The notes under the pieces: generated by a model
Databases searched by the model: none
Told to the model about the DNA's origin: nothing
The model's input: the letters and a program-made list of their open reading frames with translations, nothing else
Shown: in pieces, positions 62,432 to 64,000 of the stretch
Layout: each line of letters starts with the position of its first letter
Numbering within the stretch: the first letter of the stretch is position 1
Made by a program: the position numbers and the translations under genes
NCBI GenBank assembly: GCA_019188255.1
Contig: JAETXT010000009.1
Location: 3,658,001-3,722,000 of the forward strand
Source of the DNA: Verticillium longisporum
Taxonomy: Eukaryota > Ascomycota > Sordariomycetes > Glomerellales > Plectosphaerellaceae
Reading direction: 5' to 3'
DNA: 64,000 nt

Positions 62432-64000
62432 GATGACGTTGGTGCCGGGGGGCGCTTGAAGGATGGTCTGTTTCTGTGCTTTCGGCTGTGTAGGAGCGAG
62501 TTACTAGGCGTAGAAGATGGTTGGCAATGGCGGAAGTCGTCGAGTTTGGTTATCGTGATGAGGTGAGTAGCGGGAACAGAACGATGTGCTAGGCAAGGCT
62601 GGCTGTAGTGCACCGCTGTCGCTGTCACAGCTCAGGCAAGCCATTGGGTACGCGTCCGGGGTGGCCTTCCAGGTCACGTGCTGCTTTGTCAATCCACAAT
62701 GCAATACAGATGGATGGATTTCTTAGATAAGCAGACGATTTGGGGGGTGCCAGTTCTGTTAGGGTTCACCGCCTGCCGCTCAGGTGCAAAGCAATGGCCA
62801 TGCATCGCATCGCATCGATGACCCACCTACGGTGTAACAAGTACTGCGCTGTTGTCCTCAGTGCCCAGAGCATGTCTTGTGCATTGGCAGGGATGCACAG
62901 TGACGTCTTCTCGAATCGGATAAGCGCCCTCCTGATCGAAAACTCGGCAACGGACGGACGGTGGGTGGGACTCCCAAAGGATGGACCCTAGCAGAGAGCC
63001 TACGAGGTACACGTTCACAGGCTGTTCATCGGCGTGGATCCAGGGATCGCAAGTCGCGGCTGGCACCGCTACCACTAAGAATCATCCGGCACTAGTAAGT
63101 CGAACGGAGGAGAGATTATTGCCAATCACGCCTCATGATGCCACCTTGGTGGAGATGGGTGAGCAGAAGGGGTGTTACCGAAATGGCCAACATGACCATT
63201 AAGATGCAGGCCGAGCCCCTCGTCACGGCTTGGTGTCTCTCGGTCGGCTTACGGATGCTTCTCTATGAGCAGATGATCGGGAGCCAGCAATCATCGGATC
63301 GGCCGGCAGTGATGCGCCATCGCTACAGTCGACAGACTCAGTAGCCGGTGAGCATGAGGAAGAGGGAGGGGGGAGGGAGCAGATGGATGAACAGCTGTGG
63401 GGCCCGATGCCACGAGTCTGGGGAAGGAATGGAGCAAAGGGCACTGAAGATGCGAGGGAAGCTCAGCCTAACAACACTAGGTCTTACCTTCCCTTGGCTT
63501 TGAAGGCCAACTGCAAAGGCCAAGAGCCATAGCAGGAATGAACCTCATCAGTCGTCTCTCCTCATGTCTCTCCGTCACATCTCCATGTCTCTCCCATCTT
63601 TCTGCTGACACCTGACCTGACGTGCTTTTGCGACAAGCCGACACGACGCGCTGGTACAACGGCCCCTCTCTACTTTACCCATCTGCCTCCTGCCCGACCT
63701 GACCCAACATCGAACCGCACCCCCCTGGCTTTTTTAGCTCAGACCCTGTCATTCTGCCTACCTACTAATTCCCGAAGCTCGAGCTCCAAGCTGCCTCCGG
63801 CTGGCCAGCTTGTTTACCTCTTTCTCCCCCAGCTTGGATTGCGATATTATTCTTGCCCCTCTCCACCTACCGGCTCACATCACTCTCTTGTCAACAGCAC
63901 CCAAAAAGCTGTGCGTTCCACAGCACCACGGCACGAACAACCTGTCGACGACGGCTCGACACGCAACCTTGCACCCAGCGGTTTCTGCCATGCACCAAGC
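62432..64000. other. Intergenic region at the right edge
   Basis: The RPT6 promoter should lie in the first few hundred bases. No frame longer than about 83 codons and nothing recognisable follows. From about 63,660 the plus strand is pyrimidine-rich, like a fungal promoter and leader. An ATG at 63,990 near the edge could begin the next gene, but too little is present to tell. Confidence 0.45.

Overview
The window looks like a chromosome segment of a filamentous ascomycete, most likely a Sordariomycete. Genes are GC-rich with short (about 50-140 nt) GT-AG introns. They alternate with very AT-rich blocks that carry the C-to-T / G-to-A signature of repeat-induced point mutation (RIP). I cannot name the species. 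The four AT-rich blocks are about 1-10,830, 17,907-21,012, 22,835-24,197 and 31,130-37,230.

Layout, left to right. (1) 1-10,826: two RIP-destroyed copies of one copia-type LTR retrotransposon in inverted orientation; the right copy keeps both LTRs. (2) 13,122-15,316: a nine-exon vanillyl-alcohol-oxidase-like flavoenzyme gene with an internal in-frame deletion. (3) 15,735-21,526: a dead C2H2 + Zn2Cys6 transcription factor gene, split by a RIP-mutated hAT DNA transposon (17,907-21,012) with a clear 8-bp target duplication. (4) 22,835-37,321: an old RIP-destroyed Ty3/gypsy element on the minus strand. Into it has jumped an un-RIPed Ty3/gypsy chromovirus (24,198-31,129) with two 476-bp LTRs in which I see no difference and a perfect 5-bp duplication. 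This young element carries an extra antisense gene for a Zn2Cys6 / coiled-coil / acidic-tail protein between pol and the 3' LTR. (5) 39,020-62,431: ordinary housekeeping genes. These are a Nudix hydrolase, a SAM methyltransferase, a secreted probably GPI-anchored protein, the ALG2 mannosyltransferase, an M1 aminopeptidase, a TCP11/SOK1-family protein, a rhodanese-PTP tyrosine phosphatase and the proteasome ATPase RPT6.

Two quality points matter for anyone using this sequence. First, five otherwise intact genes, including the essential RPT6, need one extra base to stay in frame. Four of the six sites are G/C runs of five where six are needed, which points to homopolymer under-calling in the assembly. 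Second, four in-frame stop codons (two in the dead transcription factor, two in the M1 aminopeptidase) cannot be explained that way. All four are the kind of change RIP makes (CpA to TpA on one strand).

The housekeeping genes do not form one pathway. ALG2 acts in N-glycan assembly in the ER and shares a divergent promoter with the secreted protein; RPT6 and the aminopeptidase both belong to protein turnover. The left 37 kb is best read as a transposon landing zone that eroded one regulator gene and possibly the neighbouring oxidase. No CRISPR, operon or ribosomal RNA is present.
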